Counted from the first letter of the stretch, positions 15,103 to 22,771 are shown. The stretch: DNA of 27,082 nt from an uncultured Eubacteriales bacterium (GCA_902477055.1 CABSFY010000018.1:1-27082); one strand, 5' to 3'. The notes: generated by a model from the sequence alone, not told the origin. Translations and numbers: made by a program.

Positions 15103-16170
15103 TCACGGCCTCAGGGTCGAGCGTGAGAGCATCTGCTCCGCCTCGGCCTCGGAAAGCTCGTAGTGCCAGAACAGGCGGTAGAAGGTCTGTGCCTCGGCGA
15201 TCATATCGTAATCATACAATTCCGGGTACAGGAGATTCCCCAGCCAGTAGATGCCCAGCACGCGGTTCACAGACGGCGGCGAGGACATCCAGTCATAGGG
15301 CAGATTCGGAATCTCGTAATATGTCCCGTTTTTCACAGCCGTCAGCGACGACCATTCGCCGTCCGTGAGGGTATCGTACGGACCGCCCGCCGACAGAAGG
15401 ATGACATCCGGGTCAAACACGTAGACCTGCTCCAGATTGACGGTCGTGCCGCCGTTGCGGTTGCTGATCTCGTCGGAGGCGATGGCGTTGACCGCGCCGA
15501 CGATATCGATCACGTCTGCCTGCACCGAACCTACGGCATTGCAGGCAAGGCCGGTCGAACCCGTGCCGAACATGACGCTTTTGCGTTCCGCGTCGGGGAT
15601 TTTGGCCGAATTCTCCGCCGCCATGGTCAGCGTCTTTTCCAGATAGACGGCCAGCTCCTCCGCCTGTGCCTCGCGGCCCAGCAATTTGCCGAGAGTCCGG
15701 TACGCCTGCGGCATCTTTTCCAGCGTCGCTTCGATAAAGATCGTCGGGATGCCGGTCTGCCTCTGGATGCCGTCCATGTCCTCGACGACGTTTTCCTTCT
15801 TATCGCCGAGGTCGATGATGAGCTGCGGCTCCGCGTCGATCAGAGATTCCATATTGAGGTTGGCCTTACCGCCGTAGAACTGGCCGAATGTCGGCAGCGT
15901 CCACATATTTTCCGGGAAATACGGCATCTGCGCCGTGCTGGGGCTGCTGGCCAAGCCGACCAGCAGATCCGGGACGAGCGTCATTAAGATCATCTGCGCC
16001 GTGCCGCCGCTGGCCGCAATGCGCGTGACGGACGCGGGAACGGTCACCTCTCGTCCGGCATCGTCGGTAAACACCACCGTTTCCACCCCCGCCAGAGGAT
16101 CATAGTGCGTCCCGCCACAGCCGCTCAGCAGCAGCGCAAGGCAGAGTACAACGGCAAACAGCTTTTTCAT
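15103..16170 (-). CDS. Lipoprotein substrate-binding protein of ABC importer (FepB/BtuF-like)
   Basis: This 355-aa lipoprotein has a lipobox LLSGC with Cys18 as the lipidation site. The body is the helix-bridged two-lobe type used for siderophores, haem and cobalamin. It shows DDAGREVTVPASVTRIAASG near 35-54, then LVPDLLVGLASSP, a MESLIDAEPQLIIDLGD lobe-1 core and a VFDPDVILLSAGGPYD lobe-2 core. The product is anchored outside the membrane and should hand ligand to the FecCD permease. It is the first gene of the seven-gene operon, with a GGAGGTT ribosome site at 16176-16182. A conserved palindrome overlaps its promoter region. No ligand-specific residues could be assigned. Confidence 0.93.
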   Translation of the reverse strand: MKKLFAVVLCLALLLSGCGGTHYDPLAGVETVVFTDDAGREVTVPASVTRIAASGGTAQMILMTLVPDLLVGLASSPSTAQMPYFPENMWTLPTFGQFYGGKANLNMESLIDAEPQLIIDLGDKKENVVEDMDGIQRQTGIPTIFIEATLEKMPQAYRTLGKLLGREAQAEELAVYLEKTLTMAAENSAKIPDAERKSVMFGTGSTGLACNAVGSVQADVIDIVGAVNAIASDEISNRNGGTTVNLEQVYVFDPDVILLSAGGPYDTLTDGEWSSLTAVKNGTYYEIPNLPYDWMSSPPSVNRVLGIYWLGNLLYPELYDYDMIAEAQTFYRLFWHYELSEAEAEQMLSRSTLRP

Positions 16171-16181
16171 TCAGAACCTCC

Positions 16182-16210
16182 GATATCGTTATTCTGTTCA
16201 AAGAATATCG
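16182..16210. promoter_or_regulatory. Operator and putative promoter of the importer operon
   Basis: TTATTCT (16189-16195), a 6-bp spacer and AGAATAT (16202-16208) form a palindrome flanked on the left by GATATCG and on the right by CG. The same arrangement occurs at the divergent promoter. On the minus strand TTGCAT (16218-16213) and CAGAAT (16196-16191), 16 bp apart, could be the -35 and -10, which the palindrome would overlap. The promoter reading is weak; the shared palindrome is clear. Confidence 0.65.
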
Positions 16211-16313
16211 TAATGCAAGAAAAAACGAACGGTTTTCGTCACGCGGCATCACGGAAAATTAGTTGCATATCTAAATTCCATGACAGGCACACCGACCGCC
16301 GCCGTCTGATACT

Positions 16314-16454
16314 GATTCTTGATTAAAACATTTCATCAAGAATCCCGTGTGCTATGCACACTCGCATCGTGCGAATGCACGCTGCGCCGTCTCATGCAGA
16401 ATCTGACGCGCCGTTGGCGCTATAAAAAGCTCTTCAAGCTTTTTAACAGATTCT
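16314..16454. other. Dense array of hairpins ending in a three-way junction
   Basis: This non-coding stretch holds GATTCTTGAT/ATCAAGAATC (16314-16323 with 16335-16344, perfect), GTGTGC/GCACAC (16347-16352 with 16356-16361) and TCGCA/TGCGA (16362-16366 with 16370-16374). It ends in a closed junction: outer helix AGAATCTG/CAGATTCT (16398-16405 with 16447-16454) encloses GCGCC/GGCGC (16408-16420) and AAAAAGCT/AGCTTTTT (16424-16444). It lies between the divergent operators. It could be a structured RNA in either transcript, or a small interspersed palindromic element. I do not recognise a known riboswitch. Confidence 0.6.
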
Positions 16455-16588
16455 AGTATGAAATCAGTTCTATGATACAATGAAGGGCAAAAAAATGCAA
16501 GCAGTTTTTTCACCGCCGCTTATTATTAGTTGGTAACGGCAACGACAGGTGCAGCGAACTAAATTTTTTTGGGATTACAAAAATAATG

Positions 16589-16618
16589 TTGGACATTTGC
16601 GTTTCTCTGTGCTAGAAT
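16589..16618 (+). promoter_or_regulatory. Candidate sigma-A promoter of the LRR/SLH gene
   Basis: TGGACA (16590-16595, preceded by T) and TAGAAT (16613-16618) are separated by 17 bp. The predicted start falls near 16625, inside the palindromic operator, and the ribosome site AAAGGAG lies at 16657-16663. Confidence 0.7.
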
Positions 16619-16653
16619 AATATCGGTTATTCTGCGAATAGAATAACGATATT
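16614..16653. promoter_or_regulatory. Operator overlapping the LRR/SLH promoter
   Basis: TTATTCT (16627-16633), a 6-bp spacer (GCGAAT) and AGAATAA (16640-16646) form a perfect 7-bp-arm palindrome, flanked outward by AATATCGG and CGATATT. A further AGAATAA at 16614-16620 adds a third half-site 6 bp from TTATTCT and overlaps the -10. The location across -10 and +1 fits repression. The same half-sites and spacing occur at 16189-16208. Confidence 0.75.
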
Positions 16654-16672
16654 GTAAAAGGAGCGAAAAGAA

Positions 16673-19600
16673 ATGAACCTGTTCAAGCAGTTCGCGCGCC
16701 GCTTTGCGATTCTGCTGCTGTGCGTTTCCATGCTGACCGGAATGCTGCTTCCGGCACAGGCAGCAGGCACCTATGATCCCGCAACCAAGACGCCCGAACC
16801 CACCCCCGCAACTTCCTTTAAGTTCTCCAACGGAACCATCACCGATTATATCGGCGAGGAAACCGATATCGTCATTCCCGCGAAAATCGACGGGAAGGAA
16901 GTCAAAAAGCTCGATGATATGTGCATCGGCGTTTCAAACGCTGCTGTAAAAACCATCGTCATTCCGAGTACCGTGGTATACTATGGCGATTATCTTTTCG
17001 ATTATATGTATTCCGTGACCGATCTGTATTTCTACGGTGACGTCCCCGCGAACTTCACCAATTCGCTTGCCAACTCGATTTTCGATGGTTCGATCTCCGA
17101 TAGCGGCCTGACGGTCCACTGCAAGGATGCATACGTCGCTGCCTTTGAGGAGGCAGTTGACAGCGCCGTTACAGTTCTCGGCGACATCAATGCCGATCTT
17201 GCCGACCCCGCTTATCCGGAAGCCCCCAGCCACAATTGGGTCTACACGAACAACGGCGACGGCACGCACAACGCGACCTGCACCGATGAGGGCTGCACTG
17301 AAACCATTAAGAACGAGCCGCACGTCTATGAGGCGGGTATCTGCGTCTGCGGCGCGAAGGTTGATTCCAGCGCACAGGAGTTCTACAACTTCGAGCTGCG
17401 CGACGGCAAGGCCTGGATCACCGGCTACAAGGGCTTCGGCGGCGAGATCACGCTCCCGACCAAGTACACTGCGGACGGCACAGACTATGAAGTTGTCGGC
17501 GTTGCAGAAAGCGCCTTCAACGGCAACGGCGATAACTATGAGAATACCGAGAGTACGTCGCTGATGCAGATCACCAAGATCACCGTTCCGGCCTCCATCA
17601 CAACGGTCGAGGACAAGGGCTTCTACTATGTCGGCCGTTATATGGACCGTCTCTGGCAGCTCAAGGAGATCGTCTTTGAGGCCGAAAACGTGGCATTTGG
17701 CTCCAACGCACTCGCAGGCAACCCGAATCTGCTTTCCGTGACCCTTCCGGCAAAGCAAGACAGCCTCCCCTCCTCCATGTTCGCCAAAGACACCGCCCTG
17801 ACGGCGCTGGTGATCCCGGAAACGGTCGATACCATCGGTGCGCTGGCATTCCAGGACTGCACCGCGCTGACCTCCGTCACCTTCAGCGGCACGAAGGTCC
17901 CCGGTCTGGCAGTTTCCGACGGCTATAACGGCGGCCGCTATCCCTTCGCCGGCTGCAAGGAGCTGACCCTTTATGTCCCGGTCACGGCCATTGAGGATTA
18001 TCAGGAAGCATGGGCCGAGATGTTTGCAGCGGACACCACCAAGAAGGGCGACATCACCCTCGCGACCTGGGGCGAGGAGCCGGTCGTGGCTTCCATCCCC
18101 GACTTCAAGTTCTATGTGGACGGCACGACAGCTTCCTCCGAAAGCCCGAAATACCTTGAGTTCCACGTGACCGAATTCGACAACGCCACCAAGAGCGGCA
18201 AGGTCGAGCTGAAATACGTCGGCTACAACAGCGCGAAGGATACCCTCACGATTCCGGAAACCGTGACCACCAAGGTCATCGGCCGCACGTGGACCTTCTC
18301 CGTCGCCGGCATCGGCACGAAAGCCCTCGACACCTATAACATGACCGGTTCCAGTTCGCAGTACCGGTTCCCGATCGTCGTATTCCCCGCCTCGCTGGAA
18401 TACATCAGCGACATGGGCTGCTGGGGGCTGGAGAACGTGACGGAGATCGATCTTTCCAACACGAAGGTCAAGGTCATCGGCTCCGACGCATTCAGCGGCT
18501 GCCGCAAGGTCGAAACCGTTAAGCTCCCCGCAACCCTAGAAAAGATGGGCAAAGACGTCAAGACCACCGTCGGCGAGGGCGAAAACACCCAGACCGTCAC
18601 CTACACCGAGAACGTCTTTGCAGGCTGCGACGCGCTGGTGAATATCTACGTCGCCGCCGAGAACGAAACCTTCAAGGACGTTGACGGCATCCTGTTCACG
18701 AAGGACGGCACAAAGCTCATCCGCTATCCGGCCGCCCGTCCGGCGGAGCATTACGACATCCCCGAGGGCGTGGAAACGATTGCCTCGCAGGCATTCATGC
18801 AGACCTATCGCGGCAAGAGCGTGCTTTCCACCGTTTCCTTCCCCGCTACGCTGAAATCCATTGAAAGCCTCGCGTTCCGCCAGAGCAACCTGACCTCCGT
18901 CACGCTGCCCGCAGGCGTCACCTTCGGCAACAGCGCCTTTGATATCTGCAAGAAGCTCACGAGCGTTACCATCTCCGAGGGCGTTACGGCTCTTGCCGAC
19001 TATATGTTCTGGAGCTGCGAGAATCTTGGCGAGATCACCTTCCCCGCCTCGCTGAAAACCGTCGGCAATTCCACCTTCGGCCACAGCGGCGTAACAAAGC
19101 TCGACCTCGGCAAGGTCGAAGCCATCGGCAGCTACGCGTTCTACTATTGCGACGGTCTGACCGAGCTGACCATCCCCGCGACCCTCGAAACGCTCGGCAC
19201 CGGCGTGTTCTGCAATGATGCGAATATCACGAAGGTCACTTTCGAGGACGGCTGCAAGGTCGTCGGCGACTATATGTTCTTCTACGACAGCGCCCTGACC
19301 GAGCTGAACCTCGTTGACAGCATCGAGTCCATCGGCAGCGCAGCGTTCGGTCTGTGCGTCGGCCTGAGCGAAGTGACCATGCCCAAGGGTCTGAAGGAAA
19401 TGGGCACCGGCGTGTTCTATCAGGATTGGAGCAATCTGACCAAGGTCATTTTCCCCGACGAGGTGCAGATTACGGAGCTTCCCGCGAACACCTTTGAATC
19501 CTGCCAGGCGCTGACCTATGTCTACCTTGGCGCGAACATCGCCGCGACCGGCCCCGTTTCCCTGTACGACACCAATCCGAACATCGTTGTCGATTGCGCG

Positions 19601-21481
19601 GTCGCCGAGGACCGCTTCCTGCGCAGCCCGTTCGACGTGTTTGCTTATGATTTGAACGACAAGACCCTGTTTGCCAAGTGGGAAGCGCAGGAGCCTGACT
19701 CCACCGGCTATCCCGTTTACAAGGTCTGGCTGACGGCGGACGGCGAATCCAGCGGCTGCGGCGGCGGTGGCGCGACCATCACCGAGGACGGCTATGTGAT
19801 TGCTTACCTCAGCGCGGGCGCAACGCCCACCTTCCGCTACGGCACCGCGACCCCGGACGAGCCCGTCGTTCTGACCGTTCTGGAGCAGTATGAGGGCGAA
19901 GCCGCGACGACCATCAAGACCTACACGCTTTCCGAGCTGAAGGCGATGGCAAAGAACGATGTCGTCGGCTATCAGTACTTCAACCATGCAACCAAGGTCG
20001 AAGGCACCGTTGCCTCCAACCTGTACGCAACCGTCAGCGACCTGCTGGCCGACGCCGGAATCGACTTCGGCGCGGGCGACAGCATCACTGCCAACACGGC
20101 TGCCGCTGACTTCGCCTCCACCCTCACCTATGAGGACAGCGAAATCTACAGGTATTACATCAACGCCGAAGGCAAGACCGAGGTTCTGCCTGCAATCCTG
20201 ATTTCGTGGAACTCCGGCACAGGCACGCCCGAAGAGCTTGTCACGGGCGCTTATATCTCCGGCAACTTCCGCTTTGCTTACGGTGTCAGTCAGGAGCAGT
20301 ATGACAGTCAGAACGTTTCCGGCAAGCGCCTTGCAAGTCAGGTTGCGACCCTGACCGTCACCCATCCCGAGCGCGTCGTCCTGAACGTCTATGAGCAGAC
20401 CAAGGGCGGCGAGGCAAAGCTCGTCAAGGGCTACACGCCGTCCGAGCTGGCCGCGCTCAAGACCGAAGGCACCGCTGGCTACCAGTATTGGAAGGGCGGT
20501 GATGAGCAGCTCATCGCCGCGACCGAGTACGTCACCGTCAACAGCCTGCTGGCAGACGCTGGCATCACGTTTGTAAACGGCGATACCGTCAGCGCTGCGG
20601 CAGCAGACGGCTTCAGCAGCAAGCTGACCTACGCCGACAGCGAAACCTATAAATATTACATCACCGCCGGCGGCAAGACCGTGGTTCCCACCGCGCTGGC
20701 CCTGACTTGGAGCTCCGGTACCGGCTCGCTCGAAGAAGTTGCCGCCACTGCGAAGAGCACCGGCAACATCCGCTTTGTCTACGGCATCAGTGAACAGCAG
20801 TACACCGACAAGTCCGCCGCCGGTAAGCGTCTTGTTTCCAACATCACCACCGTTACCGTCGTCCACAGCGGCCAAACGGACACCGACTACACCACCGAGT
20901 GGGTCAACCCGTTCAAGGATGTCAAGCAAGCCGATTGGTTCTTTGAAGGCGTGAAGTTCGCCAACCAGAACGGTCTGTTCCAAGGCACTGAGGTCGATAT
21001 GTTCAGCCCAGACGATGCGATGACCCGCGCCATGCTTGTCACCGTCCTGTGGCGTCTGGAGGGCAAGCCTGCCCCCGAAAGCCTGAGCACCGCGTTTGCC
21101 GATGTCCCCGTGACCACCGGCAAGAGCCTCTACTACGCCGAGGCCGTCGCATGGGCCGCCGAAAACGGCATCGTCAACGGTGTTGACGCGACGCACTTTG
21201 CCCCGGACGACGAAGTGACCCGCGAACAGATCGCTGCCATCCTGTTCCGCTACGCGAAGAAGAAGGGTGTCGATACCACCAAACGTGCCGACCTCGCCTC
21301 CTTCCCGGACGCGAACAAGGTCAGCGATTACGCGAAGGAAGCCCTCGCATGGGCCAACGCAGAAGGCCTCATCAAGGGCAGCAACGAGAATGGTAAGGAT
21401 TACCTCGACCCGACCGGCAGCGCCACCCGCGCCCAAGTCGCCACCATTCTCGCCCGCTATGCACAGGGCATCGTAAATTAA
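16673..21481 (+). CDS. 1602-aa secreted BspA-type LRR surface protein with paired receptor-like domains and SLH anchor
   Basis: A signal peptide (1-30, ending LLPAQAAG) precedes many LRR_5/BspA-like repeats over about residues 45-1010. Recurring units resemble VTLPAGVTFGNSAFDICKKL and LTIPATLETLGTG. They are interrupted by a CxxxxC/CxC ribbon-like stretch near 205-235. After a Gly-rich segment (CGGGGATI, about 1028) come two tandem domains at about 1084-1231 and 1254-1401. These share TLSEL/TPSEL, SLLADAGI-type, LTYEDSE/LTYADSE, FAYGVS/VYGISE and a final beta-strand. They resemble the binding-like domain of the protein at 13635-15089. Three SLH repeats (about 1411-1602) close the protein and closely match those of the 1272-aa protein. 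The shared operator and domain suggest it captures the same ligand at the cell surface, which is inference. Confidence 0.9.
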   Translation: MNLFKQFARRFAILLLCVSMLTGMLLPAQAAGTYDPATKTPEPTPATSFKFSNGTITDYIGEETDIVIPAKIDGKEVKKLDDMCIGVSNAAVKTIVIPSTVVYYGDYLFDYMYSVTDLYFYGDVPANFTNSLANSIFDGSISDSGLTVHCKDAYVAAFEEAVDSAVTVLGDINADLADPAYPEAPSHNWVYTNNGDGTHNATCTDEGCTETIKNEPHVYEAGICVCGAKVDSSAQEFYNFELRDGKAWITGYKGFGGEITLPTKYTADGTDYEVVGVAESAFNGNGDNYENTESTSLMQITKITVPASITTVEDKGFYYVGRYMDRLWQLKEIVFEAENVAFGSNALAGNPNLLSVTLPAKQDSLPSSMFAKDTALTALVIPETVDTIGALAFQDCTALTSVTFSGTKVPGLAVSDGYNGGRYPFAGCKELTLYVPVTAIEDYQEAWAEMFAADTTKKGDITLATWGEEPVVASIPDFKFYVDGTTASSESPKYLEFHVTEFDNATKSGKVELKYVGYNSAKDTLTIPETVTTKVIGRTWTFSVAGIGTKALDTYNMTGSSSQYRFPIVVFPASLEYISDMGCWGLENVTEIDLSNTKVKVIGSDAFSGCRKVETVKLPATLEKMGKDVKTTVGEGENTQTVTYTENVFAGCDALVNIYVAAENETFKDVDGILFTKDGTKLIRYPAARPAEHYDIPEGVETIASQAFMQTYRGKSVLSTVSFPATLKSIESLAFRQSNLTSVTLPAGVTFGNSAFDICKKLTSVTISEGVTALADYMFWSCENLGEITFPASLKTVGNSTFGHSGVTKLDLGKVEAIGSYAFYYCDGLTELTIPATLETLGTGVFCNDANITKVTFEDGCKVVGDYMFFYDSALTELNLVDSIESIGSAAFGLCVGLSEVTMPKGLKEMGTGVFYQDWSNLTKVIFPDEVQITELPANTFESCQALTYVYLGANIAATGPVSLYDTNPNIVVDCAVAEDRFLRSPFDVFAYDLNDKTLFAKWEAQEPDSTGYPVYKVWLTADGESSGCGGGGATITEDGYVIAYLSAGATPTFRYGTATPDEPVVLTVLEQYEGEAATTIKTYTLSELKAMAKNDVVGYQYFNHATKVEGTVASNLYATVSDLLADAGIDFGAGDSITANTAAADFASTLTYEDSEIYRYYINAEGKTEVLPAILISWNSGTGTPEELVTGAYISGNFRFAYGVSQEQYDSQNVSGKRLASQVATLTVTHPERVVLNVYEQTKGGEAKLVKGYTPSELAALKTEGTAGYQYWKGGDEQLIAATEYVTVNSLLADAGITFVNGDTVSAAAADGFSSKLTYADSETYKYYITAGGKTVVPTALALTWSSGTGSLEEVAATAKSTGNIRFVYGISEQQYTDKSAAGKRLVSNITTVTVVHSGQTDTDYTTEWVNPFKDVKQADWFFEGVKFANQNGLFQGTEVDMFSPDDAMTRAMLVTVLWRLEGKPAPESLSTAFADVPVTTGKSLYYAEAVAWAAENGIVNGVDATHFAPDDEVTREQIAAILFRYAKKKGVDTTKRADLASFPDANKVSDYAKEALAWANAEGLIKGSNENGKDYLDPTGSATRAQVATILARYAQGIVN

Positions 21482-21493
21482 TTTTCATAACCC

Positions 21494-21536
21494 AATGCCA
21501 CGGCTTGCCCCACAAGCCGTGGCATTTCTATTTCCG
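21494..21536 (+). terminator. Strong intrinsic terminator after the LRR/SLH gene
   Basis: A perfect 14-bp stem (21494-21507 with 21513-21526) with a 5-nt loop is followed by a T-rich tail (TTTCTATTTCC). It begins 13 bases after the stop codon. Confidence 0.92.
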
Positions 21537-21550
21537 CAAGTGCCGGCAGC

Positions 21551-21646
21551 GGGCCGATGAGGGCATCGGCCCCTACGCAGAAAACGCCAATTCCCGCGTG
21601 TGCAAAATCGATACTCGTCCATAGGGCGGGGTTCCCTGATTCCGCC
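21551..21646. repeat. Two palindromic intergenic repeat-like units
   Basis: GGGCCGATG/CATCGGCCC (21551-21559 with 21564-21572) is followed by CCTACG. A second unit has GGCGG/CCGCC (21625-21629 with 21642-21646) around GTTCCCTGATT. Both resemble the short GC-rich palindromes scattered between genes in gut Clostridia, but only one copy of each is present here. The rest of 21527-21740 shows no gene. Confidence 0.45.
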
Positions 21647-21740
21647 GCGAATTCCGTACCAGCTTTCGTTACACGCCGTAGGCGCGTCCAAAACCGTACG
21701 CCACGCATCGTTTTCCTCTTGGCAACCTATCGATCGGTAC

Positions 21741-21878
21741 CACCACACCCAGCGCCAGCGAGGATTCTCCCGACCCGGACCCGCCCGCAATTCCCATGAT
21801 TTTACCCAGCGGAATATCTACGTCGATGTTTTTCAGATTGTGGACCTTCGCGCCACGGAGCAGCATTTTATCGATCAT
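21741..21878 (-). pseudogene. Decayed 5' fragment of a UvrA-like ATPase gene
   Basis: About 46 residues match the beginning of UvrA-type ATPases: LLRGAKVHNLKNIDVDIPLG, then a P-loop reading GGSGSGESSLALGV. UvrA proteins have GVSGSGKSSLA here, so the catalytic Lys is replaced by Glu. Similarity stops after LALGV; the same frame runs only about 23 more residues to a stop at 21669, and no continuation was found in the other frames. A real UvrA is over 800 aa. This is a gene remnant, with no sign of the second ATPase domain or zinc modules in the window. Confidence 0.7.
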
Positions 21879-21973
21879 GCTTCCATTGCCCCAAACATTG
21901 CAATTTTGGCATATTTTTACCGTCTGTTCCCACTGGAACAAGACTTTTTCTGCTCCATTGCGGAATCCTCACC

Positions 21974-22687
21974 TTACAGCTCGTCAAGGATGCTTCCGTC
22001 TGTGGAAATGGTCACGACCTGCCACGGTAGGAACTTGCCGCTGTTTTGCAGCGCGGTTTTCGCCGCGTACTCCAGCCCGCCGCAGCACGGAACCTCCATG
22101 CGCACGACAGTCACGCTCTTGATATCGTTGCTGCGGATGATCTCCGTCAGCTTCTCGGAATAGTCCACGCCGTCCAATTTGGGGCAACCGACCAGCGTGA
22201 TCTGGCCCTTCATGAACCGCTCATGGAAGGCCGCGTAGGCATAGGCCGTGCAGTCGGCGGCGATGAGCAGCTTTGCCCCGCTGAAATACGGCGCATTCAC
22301 CGGAACGAGCTTGATCTGCACCGGCCACTGGGCAAGGCGGCTCTGCGCCGCAGCCGGAGCAGCAGCACCGGACAGCTCCGAGTGCCGGAGCGTTTTCATC
22401 CGCATTCCGGGGCAGCCGCCATGCAGCTGCATTCCCTCCTGCCGCATTTTTTTCTGTTTGTTCGCCAGCACCGCCGCCTCGTCGTAGGCAGCGGCCTCGC
22501 GCTCCACAAAGGTGATTGCCCCGGTGGGACAGGCGGGCAGGCAGTCGCCCAGACCGTCGCAGTAATCGTCGCGCATCAGCTGCGCCTTCCCGTCCACCAT
22601 GGCGATCGCGCCCTCGTGGCAGGCCGCCGCACAGGCACCGCAGCCGTTGCATTTTTCCTGATTGATCTCAATGATTCGCCGTTTCAT
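21974..22687 (-). CDS. [4Fe-4S] dicluster ferredoxin-type protein paired with Crp/Fnr regulator
   Basis: This 237-aa protein has an N-terminal ferredoxin domain. Cluster 1 is CNGCGACAAAC (C13, C16, C19, C23). Cluster 2 is CDGLGDCLPAC (C43, C49, C53), in which one canonical Cys is replaced by Leu; CDGLGxC is a form I recall from this family. A second domain of about 150 residues contains LIAADCTAYAY, VGCPKLDG and VRMEVPCCGG, more Cys-rich sites possibly binding metal. No signal peptide is present. Relatives commonly sit beside a Crp/Fnr gene and sometimes hydroxylamine reductase, suggesting a redox or nitrosative-stress role (family knowledge, not proven here). A CCTCC (GGAGG) site at 22695-22699 supports the ATG at 22687. 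Confidence 0.88.
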   Translation of the reverse strand: MKRRIIEINQEKCNGCGACAAACHEGAIAMVDGKAQLMRDDYCDGLGDCLPACPTGAITFVEREAAAYDEAAVLANKQKKMRQEGMQLHGGCPGMRMKTLRHSELSGAAAPAAAQSRLAQWPVQIKLVPVNAPYFSGAKLLIAADCTAYAYAAFHERFMKGQITLVGCPKLDGVDYSEKLTEIIRSNDIKSVTVVRMEVPCCGGLEYAAKTALQNSGKFLPWQVVTISTDGSILDEL

Positions 22688-22699
22688 CGCAATACCTCC

Positions 22700-22728
22700 T
22701 TGCGTTTATGGCTTGATTATAGTAGAAT
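22700..22728 (+). promoter_or_regulatory. Candidate promoter of the Crp/Fnr-type gene
   Basis: TTGCGT (22700-22705) and TAGAAT (22723-22728) are separated by 17 bp. The start would fall near 22735, inside the operator at 22733-22758, which suggests autorepression. Confidence 0.6.
22716..22721 (-). promoter_or_regulatory. -10 box of the ferredoxin gene promoter
   Basis: On the minus strand TATAAT occupies 22721-22716 with no good -35. The palindrome centred at 22750.5 lies at about -41.5 relative to a start near 22709, the position used by Crp/Fnr class II activators. This suggests activation by the adjacent regulator. Confidence 0.55.
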
Positions 22729-22732
22729 GAAA

Positions 22733-22758
22733 TCAACAAGTCTGTTGAATTTTCAACA
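22733..22758. promoter_or_regulatory. Overlapping Crp/Fnr-type operators
   Basis: TCAACA (22733-22738), TGTTGA (22743-22748) and TCAACA (22753-22758) occur with exact 4-bp spacers. They make two overlapping palindromes that share the central half-site. The second, TGTTGA-N4-TCAACA, matches the symmetry of Crp/Fnr-family boxes. Confidence 0.75.
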
Positions 22759-22771
22759 AAAGGAGGTTTTT

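Noticed and set aside
16495..16536. Short 13-residue frame starting ATGCAAGCA, a possible leader peptide
   Set aside because: It has only a weak GAAGGG ribosome-like site, no regulatory residue run and no clear promoter or attenuator after it.
16171..16590. Possible cobalamin riboswitch upstream of the importer operon
   Set aside because: I looked for a B12-box-like core on both strands and saw none. The gap between the putative promoter and SBP start is also too short for a riboswitch if the promoter overlaps the palindrome.
18536..21436. A 966-codon open frame on the minus strand opposite the LRR/SLH gene
   Set aside because: It is antisense to a gene with signal peptide, repeats and SLH domains. 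Its translation has no recognisable motif, and long antisense frames are expected in GC-rich coding DNA.
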